NCBI RefSeq assembly: GCF_013409005.1
Contig: NZ_JACBZO010000001.1
Coordinates: 1,302,001-1,366,000, forward strand
Reading direction: 5' to 3'
DNA: 64,000 nucleotides
DNA from: Demequina lutea
Lineage (GTDB): Bacteria > Actinomycetota > Actinomycetes > Actinomycetales > Demequinaceae
A model generated the notes under the pieces. That model made no database searches, was not told where the DNA came from, and saw only the letters and a list, made by a program, of their open reading frames with translations. Shown piece by piece: positions 44,612 to 53,527 of the stretch (position 1 is its first letter; the number at the start of each line of letters is the position of its first letter). A program made the translations under genes and the position numbers.

Positions 44612-45817
44612 CTAGTCCTTCTCGGGCTGCTGCGCAGGAAGCGCGAGCATTCGGTCAAGTGCGATGCGCGCCTGCTCTTGAGTCACGGCGTCGACCACGA
44701 TGCGGTTGGGCACCGTTCCCGCGACGAGAGACTCGAGAACCCACACCAGGTGGGGCAGGTCGATCCTGTTCATGGTCGAGCAGAAGCACACCGTGTCTTC
44801 GAGGAAGTGCACCTGCTTGTCCGGGTGGGCATCGGCGAGGCGGCGCACCAGATTGAGCTCCGTGCCAATGCCCCAAGCGGTGCCTGGCTCGGCCGCGTCG
44901 ATCGCGGCGATGATGTACTCCGTCGATCCCACGAAGTCGGCGCTCGTGACCACCTCGTGGGTGCATTCGGGGTGAACGATGATGTTGATTCCAGGGACCT
45001 GCTCGCGCAACGTGTCCACGTTGTCCTTGCGGAAGCGGCCGTGTACCGAGCAGTGGCCCTTCCACAGAATCATGCGTGCGGCGGCGATGGCCTCCGGGGT
45101 GTTGCCGCCGAGGGGCTTGCGCGGGTCCCACACGATGCAGTCGTCGAGGCCCAAGCCCAAGCCCAGCACCGCGGTGTTGCGACCCAGGTGTTGGTCGGGC
45201 ATGAACAGCACCTTGCCGTCGCCCGCGACACCGCCCACCGTGTCGAACGCCCAGCGCAGCGCGACCTCCGCGTTTGAGGAGGTGCACACCGCGCCCTCGT
45301 GGCGGCCGCAGAACGCCTTGATTGCCGCGGTCGAGTTCATGTAGGTAACCGGCACCGTGCGCGAGGCGACGCCCGCCTCTTCCAGTTGGGCCCACGCGTC
45401 TTCCACCTGGTTGATTCCTGCCATGTCGGCCATGGAGCAGCCGGCCGCCATGTCGGGAAGGATCACGGCCTGGTTGTCCGACGTGAGGATGTCCGCGCTT
45501 TCGGCCATGAAGTGCACACCACAAAACACGATGAATTCGGCTCCGGGCCGGTTCGCCGCATCGCGCGCCAACTTGAACGAGTCGCCGGTGACATCGGCAA
45601 ACTGAATGACCTCGTCGCGCTGATAGTGGTGTCCCAAGATGAAGACGCGGTCTCCGAGGGCCTCCTTCGCGGCGCGAGCACGCTCGACTAGCCCGGGGTC
45701 AGACGCCGCGGGCAGGTCGCCCGGGCAATCGACTCCCCGCTCGGACATCGGGTCGGTACGCGTGCCGAGCAGTAGCAACGCGGGTGAGGCGGCTGGCTCG
45801 TCGAAGGTTTGCGTCAT
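44612..45817 (-). CDS. nadA: Quinolinate synthase A
   Basis: A 401-residue [4Fe-4S] enzyme that condenses iminoaspartate with dihydroxyacetone phosphate to quinolinate in NAD synthesis. Family segments include ILGHHYQRDEVIQFADVTGDSFKLA, FCGVHFMAESADIL, CSMADM, TYMNSTAAIKAFCG, MPDQHLGRN, HPECTHEVV, and ELNLVRRLADAHPDKQ. The conserved Cys residues in CGVHFMAE, HPECT and the C-terminal TVCFCSTMN are the expected cluster ligands. nadB and nadC are not in the window, but nadE is at 12.6 kb. A -10-like AACAAT lies six bases before ATG 45817. Confidence 0.96.
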   Translation of the reverse strand: MTQTFDEPAASPALLLLGTRTDPMSERGVDCPGDLPAASDPGLVERARAAKEALGDRVFILGHHYQRDEVIQFADVTGDSFKLARDAANRPGAEFIVFCGVHFMAESADILTSDNQAVILPDMAAGCSMADMAGINQVEDAWAQLEEAGVASRTVPVTYMNSTAAIKAFCGRHEGAVCTSSNAEVALRWAFDTVGGVAGDGKVLFMPDQHLGRNTAVLGLGLGLDDCIVWDPRKPLGGNTPEAIAAARMILWKGHCSVHGRFRKDNVDTLREQVPGINIIVHPECTHEVVTSADFVGSTEYIIAAIDAAEPGTAWGIGTELNLVRRLADAHPDKQVHFLEDTVCFCSTMNRIDLPHLVWVLESLVAGTVPNRIVVDAVTQEQARIALDRMLALPAQQPEKD

Positions 45818-45890
45818 TCGACCATTGTTCCACGGTCGCGGGGGGGTCCCCCGTCAGTTCAGCCACGCGCGAGCAGGCACACTTGACCTC

Positions 45891-46859
45891 ATGCGAGTGG
45901 TGGCGGCGGTACAAGGGTGGCCAGGAAGGTATCGAATCGACGCCACGGCGGCCGTGACGATCGCGAGGCAGGCATGGGCGGCGGCCGTCCCGGGAGTCGA
46001 GTTGGTGACGCTCCCCATGGGTAGCGGCGGCCCACGATCGGCCGATGTGTGGCGCGGGGCGCGCGGCTTCGTTGACGGAGCCGAAACCATTGATCACGCG
46101 GGCGCGACGTGGCTTGCGCCGACCGGCGGCTCATCCCGCTGGAACCCCATCGATGTCGCCGCAGCACTCTTGGGGCTCGCGAATGCTGGACGCACCGTCG
46201 TCATCCCCGTGGGCGACGACGCGATCGCCGGAGACGCCGTGGAGTTGTGGTCGGGCTCGCTTCCCGCGACCAAGAAGTTTCTCGCCGGCCTAGACATCGT
46301 GGTGCTGGTCTCTTCGCGACGTCCCCTGCTCGGCTTTGAGGGCATGAGCGCGGCCTTGCTGGACGGCAAGGAAGGGGATGCCGCGGTCGCTGCCGCGGCT
46401 CAGGCCCAAGAGGAGCGTTGGCAAGACCTCGCGGTCCACGGAGACGAGGTGGGGAACAGGTCGGCTCTCATGGGGCCGACGCGCCTGTCCGACGAACCAG
46501 GTACGGGTGCGGCCGCTGGCCTCGCCTACGCGTTGGCGGCCGTGGGTGCGCGACTCGTGCCAGCCAGTACGTACATCGCCGACGCCGCAGGGTTAAGCAC
46601 CGAGGTGGCTCGAGGCGCTGATCTCGTGTGGGGCATCTCGGCCGAGCTCACGCCGCGAGCGCTCGATTACGGCGTCGCCGTGCCGGTCGCCGCAGCCGCC
46701 GCCGCCCACGGTGTGCCCGCAGCGCTGCTCGCTCCGGGCGTGCGAGTGGGCAAGCGCGATCTCATGGCCGCCGGGATTTCCTCCGCCCACGAGGCGGGGG
46801 AGGGGCCCGAGGGTCTTGCCGACGGAGTCCGCAGGCTCGCGCAGACATGGGCCCGCTGA
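45891..46859 (+). CDS. Glycerate kinase-like protein
   Basis: A 322-residue protein resembling type II glycerate kinases (GK1/GarK-like), although shorter than the usual ~370-380. VTLPMGSGGPRSADVW, VGDDAIAGDAVELW, GTGAAAGLAYALAAVGARLVPAS and the final GVRRLAQTWAR echo parts of that fold, but the usual DGG motif is not obvious. In M. tuberculosis a similar protein is encoded beside the HesB-like gene (Rv2205c/Rv2204c, from memory). ATG 45891 is used; the open frame to 45639 overlaps nadA and is rejected. Activity should be treated as unproven. Confidence 0.7.
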   Translation: MRVVAAVQGWPGRYRIDATAAVTIARQAWAAAVPGVELVTLPMGSGGPRSADVWRGARGFVDGAETIDHAGATWLAPTGGSSRWNPIDVAAALLGLANAGRTVVIPVGDDAIAGDAVELWSGSLPATKKFLAGLDIVVLVSSRRPLLGFEGMSAALLDGKEGDAAVAAAAQAQEERWQDLAVHGDEVGNRSALMGPTRLSDEPGTGAAAGLAYALAAVGARLVPASTYIADAAGLSTEVARGADLVWGISAELTPRALDYGVAVPVAAAAAAHGVPAALLAPGVRVGKRDLMAAGISSAHEAGEGPEGLADGVRRLAQTWAR

Positions 46860-46979
46860 CGGAATGTGACGTTGCTGTGACATCGATGGGGCACAAAAAC
46901 AGAGTTCACGGCGTTGATGGGTGTACCAAGCCACCGGTCCGTCGTACCCTTGATTGACCCGTTCTCGTAAGGAGGCGCT

Positions 46980-47333
46980 ATGACAGACATTGCCACCGAG
47001 CCCACCACCCACGGTGTGGTCATTACCGACGCCGCAGCGGCAAAGGTGAAGAGCCTGCTCGCCCAAGAGGGCCGCGACGACCTTCGCCTGCGCCTTGCCG
47101 TTCAGCCAGGCGGCTGCTCCGGCCTGATTTACCAGCTCTATTTCGACGAGCGCAGTCTCGAAGGCGATGCGATCAAGAGCTTCGACGGCGTCGAGGTGAT
47201 TGTCGACAAGATGTCGGTGCCGTACCTCTCGGGTGCGACCATCGACTTCGCTGACACGATCGAGAAGCAGGGCTTCACGGTCGACAACCCCAACGCGCAG
47301 AGCTCTTGCGCTTGCGGCGACTCGTTCAGCTAA
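46980..47333 (+). CDS. erpA: Iron-sulfur cluster insertion protein (HesB/IscA type)
   Basis: A 117-residue A-type carrier that delivers Fe-S clusters to target enzymes. The three cluster-binding cysteines are Cys46 (QPGGCSGLIY), Cys110 and Cys112 (SSCACGDSF). AAGGAGG lies five bases before ATG 46980. It sits near nadA (Fe-S enzyme), lipA, and a NifS/TusA pair, all consumers or partners of sulfur and Fe-S chemistry. Confidence 0.95.
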   Translation: MTDIATEPTTHGVVITDAAAAKVKSLLAQEGRDDLRLRLAVQPGGCSGLIYQLYFDERSLEGDAIKSFDGVEVIVDKMSVPYLSGATIDFADTIEKQGFTVDNPNAQSSCACGDSFS

Positions 47334-47351
47334 GCCGGTTCTGAGGAACCG

Positions 47352-47621
47352 CTAGACCACACGCAGACGGACGGTGAGGGCAATTGCCCCGCCGTCCGTT
47401 TTGCTTTCCCCCACGAAGTCGTTTCCCGTCATCCGCGCCCACGCGGGGACGTCGTAGCGTGCCGCCACGTCCGTCGCAAGAACGGTGAGCTCCGTTCCGG
47501 GCGCCAGGTCTCGAGCGGCCTTGGCGAGCATGATGATCGGGATGGGGCACGCCTTGCCCCGCGCGTCGACCTCGAGGGGCGCCGGGTCTCCACCCGTAGC
47601 CGGGCCCGCGCCGGTTGTCAC
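47352..47621 (-). CDS. TusA-like sulfur carrier protein
   Basis: An 89-residue TusA/SirA-fold protein with the CPxP motif (ARGKACPIPIIMLAKAARDL), whose Cys accepts persulfide sulfur. The C-terminal WARMTGNDFVGESKTDGGAIAL strand matches the family. GTG 47621 overlaps the TGA of the NifS-like gene as GTGA; the longer frame upstream overlaps that gene and is rejected. In several actinobacteria the two proteins occur fused as cysteine desulfurase/TusA; here they are separate but translationally coupled. Confidence 0.85.
   Translation of the reverse strand: MTTGAGPATGGDPAPLEVDARGKACPIPIIMLAKAARDLAPGTELTVLATDVAARYDVPAWARMTGNDFVGESKTDGGAIALTVRLRVV
47367..47407 (+). terminator. erpA terminator embedded in the convergent TusA-like gene
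   Basis: ACGGACGG (47367-47374) pairs with CCGTCCGT (47392-47399). The enclosed bases hold a second palindrome, GGGCAATTGCCC (47378-47389), and a T-rich run follows (TTTTGCTTT). It starts 34 bases after the erpA stop and lies inside the coding end of the opposite-strand TusA-like gene. Confidence 0.65.
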
Positions 47622-48751
47622 GGTGTCCGTGGCGCGCCCAGGCGGGATCGCACGCGGTCGAGCACCTGGGGCAGCACTGCCAGGAAGCGGTCGACGTCTT
47701 CGCCGGTGACGGCGGGATGGAGCGCGACACGCACGTTTCCGTGAGTGAGTGCGCCGATCGACGCGAGGACGCGCGACGGTTCGAGGCTCCCACTCGCGCA
47801 AGCGGAGCCGGAACCCACGGCGAAGCCCTCCCGATCGAGCTCGGACAGCAGGGATTCGCCGTCGACGTACAGGCAAGAGAACGTGACGACGTGGGGGAGT
47901 CGCTCGTAGGGATCGCCGAGAACCTCAACGCCTTCGAGACGACGGACCGTTGCCCTGATCTTCTCGACGAGCGCGCCGAGACGGCCGGCATTGGCGAGTC
48001 GTCCCTGTTCGCGTTCCTGCAGCGCCACCGCCGAGGCAAGTGCGAGCGGCACGCTAACGCCGCCGGGCGCCCAATCGTCGCCCTCCGGCCATGTGGGCAG
48101 CCAACGAGTCTGAGGGGTGAGCGCGAGGACTGCGATCCCCGCGGGCCCTCCCCAGTCGGCTGGGTGGGCGACCAGCGCGTCCCAGTGCTCGGGCGCATCC
48201 CTGTGGCCAATGCTCGACGAGGCGTCGACAAGCAAAGGGACCCCGGCGTCGGCGCAAACGAGGGCCACCGGGTCGAGGCGCTGGACGGTGCCTATCTCTT
48301 GGTTCGCATGTTGGATGGCGGCAAGTGCGACGCCATCTGCGGTCACCGCGGCCGTGAATGCGTCGAAGTCGAGGTGGCCCGCCGCGTCAACCCCTACCGA
48401 CTCGACGCCGTGAGGTCGAGTGTGGATCGCGGCGTGAATGAGGGCGTCACGTTCGATCGCACTCACCACAATGCGGGGTTGGGCGCGGCGCATCTGGGCG
48501 ATCCCCGCGATGACACGCTCGAAGGCGAAATGGATCGAGGGCACGAAGTGCACCTGGTCCGCGCTGGCGCCCAACACCTCCGCGATGGCCTCGCGGGAGC
48601 CGTCGATGAGGCCCCTCGCCTTTCGCGACTCGGTGACGAGCCGGGCAGGATCAGCCCAACCATCGGCAAAGCCCGCCTGAAGGGCGTCGACAACTCGGGA
48701 CGAAAGGGGCGCTGAGCCACCCGCGTCAAGAAAGACCCGGGACCTTTGCAT
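47618..48751 (-). CDS. NifS-like class V aminotransferase fold protein lacking the PLP lysine
   Basis: A 377-residue protein with the fold and loops of cysteine desulfurases: QHANQEIGTVQ (147-157), the PLP-binding Asp176 in LLVDASSSIGH, and the sulfur-accepting loop GSGSACASGSLEPSRVL with Cys318. However, the segment that should read S-x-H-K-x-x-G-P reads AHPADWGGPAG, placing Asp199 where the Schiff-base lysine belongs. I checked these codons on the minus strand (GCC CAC CCA GCC GAC TGG). It may be a catalytically altered or PLP-independent partner of the TusA-like protein coded with it. Divergent from ctaC with 32 bases between starts. Confidence 0.85.
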   Translation of the reverse strand: MQRSRVFLDAGGSAPLSSRVVDALQAGFADGWADPARLVTESRKARGLIDGSREAIAEVLGASADQVHFVPSIHFAFERVIAGIAQMRRAQPRIVVSAIERDALIHAAIHTRPHGVESVGVDAAGHLDFDAFTAAVTADGVALAAIQHANQEIGTVQRLDPVALVCADAGVPLLVDASSSIGHRDAPEHWDALVAHPADWGGPAGIAVLALTPQTRWLPTWPEGDDWAPGGVSVPLALASAVALQEREQGRLANAGRLGALVEKIRATVRRLEGVEVLGDPYERLPHVVTFSCLYVDGESLLSELDREGFAVGSGSACASGSLEPSRVLASIGALTHGNVRVALHPAVTGEDVDRFLAVLPQVLDRVRSRLGAPRTP

Positions 48752-48771
48752 GCCTTAACGGTATCGCGCGC

Positions 48772-48777
48772 TAGTAT
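48772..48777 (+). promoter_or_regulatory. -10 element of ctaC, probably leaderless
   Basis: TAGTAT six bases before the GTG of ctaC, inside the 32-bp gap shared with the divergent NifS-like gene. Confidence 0.55.
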
Positions 48778-48783
48778 GCACGC

Positions 48784-49647
48784 GTGGCTACTTTGTCCCC
48801 TGTAGCGCTCCGAAGGCTCGGCACAGTCGCGTTGGTAGCAGGATCGTCCTCCCTGCTAGCGGGCTGTGCTGGTCAAGCTGGAGCCAATGGTCTTCCCAGT
48901 TCACCCGGTATCACGAATCACACGGGTCGCGTAATCGACCTCTGGAACTATTCGTGGTTAGCGGCTCTCATCGTCGGCGTCATCACGTGGGGCCTGATTT
49001 TGTGGACCGTCGCCGTCTATCGCAAGCGCAAAGGCGACGACAAGTTGCCCCTGCAAACGCGAGCGAACGTGCCGCTCGAGCTCATGTACACGATCGTCCC
49101 GCTCATCATGCTCGCCGTGCTGTTCCGGTGGACGGCAACGGATGTGGCGATCGTCAAGGACGTGTCCGGTCCCGCCGATGTGCATATCCAGGCGATTGGC
49201 AAGCAGTGGGCGTGGGACTTCAACTACCTCGACGACCACGTCTACACCGCGGGCGTTCAGGCGAAGCTCACCGGCAAGCCCGGCGTCGAGGACACCCTGA
49301 CCACGCTCTACCTTCCCGTGGGTGAGACCGTCGATATCACGCTGAACTCGCGCGACGTGATCCACTCATTCTGGGTCCCTGCGTTCCTGTTCAAGCAAGA
49401 CATGATTCCTGGGCGGACGAGTCACGTTCAGTTCATTCCGGAGACTGTGGGTACCTACCAGGGCAAATGCGCCGAGTTGTGCGGCGAGTATCACTCCGCG
49501 ATGCTCTTCAGGGTGAAGGTCGTTCCCCGCGCGGAGTACGACGCCTACATGCAGTCCCTGCGTGACAAGGGCCAGACCGGGGCACTTGGTCTCCAATACA
49601 GCCGCCTGCAGGACCCTGGGGTCCAGCCGGCCGGCGGGAAGGGCTAG
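48784..49647 (+). CDS. ctaC: Cytochrome c oxidase subunit II
   Basis: A 287-residue aa3 oxidase subunit. It begins with a lipoprotein signal ending in the lipobox LLAGC (Cys28), as in other actinobacterial CtaC proteins. Two transmembrane helices follow (about 57-79 and 99-116). The CuA domain contains GKQWAWDFNY and the ligand motif CAELCGEYHSAMLFRVKV near residues 225-242. It receives electrons from the cytochrome bc1 complex. GTG 48784. It is the first gene of the ctaC-ctaD-ctaF cluster. Confidence 0.96.
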   Translation: MATLSPVALRRLGTVALVAGSSSLLAGCAGQAGANGLPSSPGITNHTGRVIDLWNYSWLAALIVGVITWGLILWTVAVYRKRKGDDKLPLQTRANVPLELMYTIVPLIMLAVLFRWTATDVAIVKDVSGPADVHIQAIGKQWAWDFNYLDDHVYTAGVQAKLTGKPGVEDTLTTLYLPVGETVDITLNSRDVIHSFWVPAFLFKQDMIPGRTSHVQFIPETVGTYQGKCAELCGEYHSAMLFRVKVVPRAEYDAYMQSLRDKGQTGALGLQYSRLQDPGVQPAGGKG

Positions 49648-49650
49648 GCC

Positions 49651-51336
49651 ATGACGACCTTGACCTATGAAGGCACCGCCGCCGACCACGCGCCCACGCT
49701 GATCCGCAAGCGGTCCGGGTCCGTTGTGGTGCGGTGGATCACCTCCACCGACCACAAGGTGATCGGGTACATGTACCTGATCACGTCTTTCACCTGGTTC
49801 ATCGTCGGCGGCATCCTCGCCCTGTTGATTAGGGCCGAACTCTTCGAGCCCGGACTCCAGGTGGTCCAGTCGCCCGAGCAGTACAACCAGCTGTTCACGA
49901 TGCACGGCACGATCATGCTGTTGCTCTTCGCGACGCCGCTCTTCGCGGGATTCGCGAACGTCATCATGCCGCTGCAGATCGGGGCGCCCGACGTGGCGTT
50001 CCCGCGTCTCAACATGCTGGCCTACTGGTTCTACTTCTTTGGCGGAATCATCGCGCTGTCAGGGTTCTTCACCCCCGGAGGCGCGGCAGCGTTTGGTTGG
50101 ACCGGTTACGCGCCGCTTTCCAACTCCGCCTACTCTCCTGGTGTTGGCGGCAACCTGTGGGTGTTTGGCCTGGCACTCGCTGGCTTCGGCACCATTCTCG
50201 GTGCGGTCAACTTCATCACCACCATCGTCACGATGCGCGCCCCGGGCATGACGATGTTCAGGATGCCCATGTTTACGTGGGACATCCTCGTCACGTCGAT
50301 CCTCATTCTCGTGGCGTTCCCCCCGCTCGCGTCCGCGCTGTTTGCGCTTGGCGCCGACCGCGTGCTTGGCGCGCAGGTCTTCAACCCCGACTTCGGCGGC
50401 GCCATCCTGTGGCAGCACCTGTTCTGGTTCTTCGGGCATCCAGAGGTCTACATCATCGCCTTGCCGTTCTTCGGGATCGTGACGGAGATCTTCCCCGTCT
50501 TCAGCCGCAAGCCGCTGTTCGGCTACCACGGCATGGTCTACGCGACCGTGGGCATCGCGGCCCTGTCGGTGTCCGTGTGGGCCCACCACATGTACGTGAC
50601 CGGTGCGGTGCTCCTGCCGTTCTTCGCGTTCATGACGATGCTCATCGCGGTGCCCACCGGCGTGAAATTCTTCAACTGGATCGGCACGATGTGGCGGGGC
50701 AAGATCGTCATGGCCACGCCGATGCTGTGGTCCGTCGGCTTCCTCGTCACGTTCCTGTTTGGTGGCCTGACGGGCATCATCCTGAGCTCGCCCGTTCTCG
50801 ACTTCCCTGTGTCCGACACCTACTTCGTCGTCGCGCACTTCCACTACGTGGTGTTCGGCACCGTGGTGTTCGCCATGTTCGCCGGCTTCTACTTCTGGTG
50901 GCCCAAGTTCACAGGCAAGATGCTCAATGAGCGTCTGGGCAAGGTCCACTTCTGGATGCTCTTCATCGGCTTCCACACCACGTTCTTTGTCCAGCACCTG
51001 TTGGGTGCCGCCGGCATGCCGCGACGCTACGCGGACTATCTGCCCGAAGACGGATTCACGTTGCTCAACCAAATCTCGACCTTTGGCGCGTTCTTCCTGG
51101 CGTTGTCGACGTTGCCGTTCGTGTGGAACGTCTACAGGACCGCAAAGCACGCGCCCAAGGTCACCGTCGACGACCCGTGGGGTTACGGTGCCTCCCTCGA
51201 GTGGGCCACGAGCTGCCCTCCACCGCGCCACAACTTCGTGTCGATTCCACGCATCCGCTCGGAGCGTCCCGCGTTTGATCTGCACTATCCAGAGGTCGCC
51301 GCCGTTGACAACCACGACGATGCGCACGCCAAGTAG
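49651..51336 (+). CDS. ctaD: Cytochrome c oxidase subunit I
   Basis: A 561-residue, 12-helix haem-copper oxidase core subunit. It carries [15 protein letters not shown] and the low-spin haem ligand His in [12 protein letters not shown] near the N-terminus, the CuB and cross-linked Tyr motif [14 protein letters not shown], two further CuB His residues in [10 protein letters not shown], the K-channel region, and the haem ligands in [14 protein letters not shown]. It reduces O2 to water and pumps protons. It starts three bases after ctaC. Confidence 0.97.
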   Translation: MTTLTYEGTAADHAPTLIRKRSGSVVVRWITSTDHKVIGYMYLITSFTWFIVGGILALLIRAELFEPGLQVVQSPEQYNQLFTMHGTIMLLLFATPLFAGFANVIMPLQIGAPDVAFPRLNMLAYWFYFFGGIIALSGFFTPGGAAAFGWTGYAPLSNSAYSPGVGGNLWVFGLALAGFGTILGAVNFITTIVTMRAPGMTMFRMPMFTWDILVTSILILVAFPPLASALFALGADRVLGAQVFNPDFGGAILWQHLFWFFGHPEVYIIALPFFGIVTEIFPVFSRKPLFGYHGMVYATVGIAALSVSVWAHHMYVTGAVLLPFFAFMTMLIAVPTGVKFFNWIGTMWRGKIVMATPMLWSVGFLVTFLFGGLTGIILSSPVLDFPVSDTYFVVAHFHYVVFGTVVFAMFAGFYFWWPKFTGKMLNERLGKVHFWMLFIGFHTTFFVQHLLGAAGMPRRYADYLPEDGFTLLNQISTFGAFFLALSTLPFVWNVYRTAKHAPKVTVDDPWGYGASLEWATSCPPPRHNFVSIPRIRSERPAFDLHYPEVAAVDNHDDAHAK

Positions 51337-51351
51337 GGGAGTCAGACACCG

Positions 51352-51753
51352 ATGAAGACCGAATCAAGAATCTTCTTTATCCCAGGAGCGTTCTTCTTGC
51401 TCGTGGCGATCGTCTACGGCTTCCTCACGCACTTCCAGGAACTCGTCGGATTCCCCGCCATCCTGCTCTCGGCAGCGTTTGCGTTGATGATCGCGTTCTA
51501 CTTCAGGATGCTGGAGAAGCGCCACGGCGAGCGTCCCGAGGACCGCGACGAGGGCATGGTTTCCGAGCAGTCCGGCGACCAGGGCCTCTACGCTCCATGG
51601 TCGTGGTGGCCGCTCGTGCTCGCCTTTGGTTGCGCGCTCGCCTTTGTCGCAATGGCCGTAGGGTGGTGGGTCATGGTGCCCGCAGTGATCGTCGCCGTGA
51701 TCGGCCTCGTCGGTTGGGTGTTCGAGTTCTCCACGGGACGCTTCTCGCACTGA
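51352..51753 (+). CDS. ctaF: Cytochrome c oxidase subunit IV (actinobacterial)
   Basis: A 133-residue membrane protein of the actinobacterial CtaF family. It opens MKTESRIFFIPGAFFLLVAIVYG with four hydrophobic helices in two hairpins (about 8-26, 33-49, 83-101, 106-124). The middle loop EKRHGERPEDRDEGMVSEQSGDQGLYAPWSWWPL is typical. It is an accessory subunit of the aa3 oxidase and follows ctaD by 15 bases. Confidence 0.94.
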   Translation: MKTESRIFFIPGAFFLLVAIVYGFLTHFQELVGFPAILLSAAFALMIAFYFRMLEKRHGERPEDRDEGMVSEQSGDQGLYAPWSWWPLVLAFGCALAFVAMAVGWWVMVPAVIVAVIGLVGWVFEFSTGRFSH

Positions 51754-51768
51754 CCCCTAGACCGCTGG

Positions 51769-51802
51769 AATCCCGGCTCACAACGATGTGGACCGGGGTT
51801 CT
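51769..51802 (+). terminator. Weak hairpin after ctaF
   Basis: CCCGG at 51772-51776 can pair with CCGGG about 17 bases downstream in a segment ending GGGGTTCTTG, 20-50 bases after the ctaF stop. The stem is short, so this is only a candidate terminator between convergent genes. Confidence 0.3.
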
Positions 51803-51846
51803 TGCTTCCTGGTAGCGACCCTGCCCACGCAGTGCGCTCCCGCGCG

Positions 51847-52830
51847 TCAGGGGATGAGCAGCACCTTGCCCGTGGTCGCGCGGCCCTCAAGGGCCCGATG
51901 AGCTTCGGCGGCGTCGGCCAGCGGGAACCTTGCGCCGATGCGCACGTCGAGCGTTCCGTCGGCGATCGCCCCAAAGATGTCCCCGCTGCGCCACGCTCGT
52001 TCATTCGCCGTGGCGATGAAGTGCTTGAGGGTGGGGCGGCTGATGCTCAGCGATCCGCCCGCATTGAGGCGCTGGAGGTCGAAGGCGGGCACCTGGCCGG
52101 AGGCGCCACCGAAAAGCACCAGGGCGCCGCGCACAGCGAGCGACGCAAGCGAGCCGTCGAACGTGCTCTTGCCCACGCCGTCGTAGACGACGTCGACGCC
52201 GCGACCGCCCGTTGCGGCCCTGACTGCATCGGGAAGTTCGCGTGCAATGTCGACGAACTGGTCGTAGCGGATGACGACGTCGGCGCCCGCCGCGCGCGAG
52301 AGCGCGGCCTTTTCCTCACTGGACACCGTCGTGATGACCCGCGCGCCCCGCGCCACAGCCATCTGGGTGAGCAAGAGTCCGACGCCTCCCGCACCCGCGT
52401 GCACCAGTGCGGTGTGCCCCGGCTTCAGCGCGAACGAAGAGGTGCACAAGTAGTGCGCTGTGAGCGCCTGCATCATGGCCGCGGCGGCGATGTCGCTCGG
52501 CACGCCTTCGGGAACTGCGAAGCAGCCGCCGTCGCCAAGGATGACCTGTTCGGCGTACGACGCGGGGGTGGAGGCCCACGCGACGCGGTCGCCTACTCGG
52601 GCCCACGCGACGGCGGCGCCGGTCTCGACGACGGTCCCGGCGCCCTCGAGTCCAGGGATGAACGGGTAGTCGACCTTGTACACGCCCGAGCGTTGATAGG
52701 TGTCGATGAAGTTGACGCCCGCGACCTCGACGCGCACCCGCACCTTCTCGGGGGCGCAGGTCGGTTCGGGGACGTCGGACAACGTCATGACGTCGGGCGT
52801 ACCTGGGCCTGTGGTGATGATCGCCTTCAT
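51847..52830 (-). CDS. NADPH:quinone reductase-like MDR protein
   Basis: A 327-residue medium-chain dehydrogenase/reductase without the zinc-ligand cysteines, as in QOR/zeta-crystallin types. It starts MKAIITTGPGTPDVMTLSDVPEP and has the GRAP-like GVNFIDTYQRSGVYKV segment, the coenzyme motif HAGAGGVGLLLTQMAVARGARV and VVYDGVGKSTFDGSL. ATG 52830 is used; ATG 52839 adds three residues. Substrate is probably a quinone or an enone. It is convergent with ctaF. Confidence 0.9.
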   Translation of the reverse strand: MKAIITTGPGTPDVMTLSDVPEPTCAPEKVRVRVEVAGVNFIDTYQRSGVYKVDYPFIPGLEGAGTVVETGAAVAWARVGDRVAWASTPASYAEQVILGDGGCFAVPEGVPSDIAAAAMMQALTAHYLCTSSFALKPGHTALVHAGAGGVGLLLTQMAVARGARVITTVSSEEKAALSRAAGADVVIRYDQFVDIARELPDAVRAATGGRGVDVVYDGVGKSTFDGSLASLAVRGALVLFGGASGQVPAFDLQRLNAGGSLSISRPTLKHFIATANERAWRSGDIFGAIADGTLDVRIGARFPLADAAEAHRALEGRATTGKVLLIP

Positions 52831-52881
52831 GCGACCCATCGTTTCACGGTCGCGAGTGCGTGGCCTCCCCCTAAGAGACGG

Positions 52882-53340
52882 CTAAAGCCACCGAAGGACC
52901 TCGTCGGTCAGCTTGACCTCGTACGGAAGCTGAGCCAACTCGTCGGCGCACGTCTGCACCCGGCGGCGGCGCGACAACTGGACCAGGCAGTCCCACGGGC
53001 GCTCCGGGTCGGCGGCGGAGACTTCTGGAAGGACGACGTTGCGGATGGCGGTAATCAATGCGTCGGCGCATAGGCCCTCGCGGATATCCGCGCGCGGCGA
53101 GCCGATGGTGAACTCCAGGCCCTCGCGCAGGATCACACGCTTGCCGTCCTCGAGGATGAGGAACTCGCGCACGGAGAAGGTCTGACAGTCGGTTGACGTC
53201 GATGACGTGTGGACGAGCCCGCACTCGGCGGTGATCGCGGTGGGGCGTGGAGCATCGGCACTGTGAGCGGGAGGAATGGGCCCTGTGGTCGCCGAAACGT
53301 ACCTTCGCGGGTGGGTGCTCCACCGTGCTGTCGTCGGCAA
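52882..53340 (-). CDS. Conserved hypothetical protein of unknown function
   Basis: Up to 152 residues. The coding character is clearest in the last ~95 residues, which read SVREFLILEDGKRVILREGLEFTIGS then a helical end (DCLVQLSRRRRVQTCADELAQLPYEVKLTDEVLRWL). The first ~50 residues are Ser/Thr/Pro-rich and less convincing, and the listed TTG start is doubtful; a GTG at the SVREF segment is an alternative. No family is recognised. It precedes the quinone reductase gene on the same strand by about 50 bases. Confidence 0.6.
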   Translation of the reverse strand: MPTTARWSTHPRRYVSATTGPIPPAHSADAPRPTAITAECGLVHTSSTSTDCQTFSVREFLILEDGKRVILREGLEFTIGSPRADIREGLCADALITAIRNVVLPEVSAADPERPWDCLVQLSRRRRVQTCADELAQLPYEVKLTDEVLRWL

Positions 53341-53527
53341 CGTAACTCCTAGGTGCTCGTCAGTGAGCGAATGCCCTGGTCATCGTCCATATCGGGTGTA
53401 GATGGTCCCAGGATGTCAAGGAATAGTCGGGAAACACCGGGACTTTGGGCCGTCCGTGACTGGTGTTCCCGGTCGCCCTGCAGCCATGGACCGCGTTCCG
53501 GGGCCCCGAGCGTGAAAGCATGTCCAC

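Noticed and set aside
45639-45890. Upstream extension of the glycerate kinase-like gene
   Set aside because: It overlaps nadA on the other strand and lacks conserved residues; ATG 45891 suits the fold.
50059-51327. 422-codon open frame antisense to ctaD
   Set aside because: Highly charged His/Glu/Arg-rich shadow of the transmembrane subunit gene.
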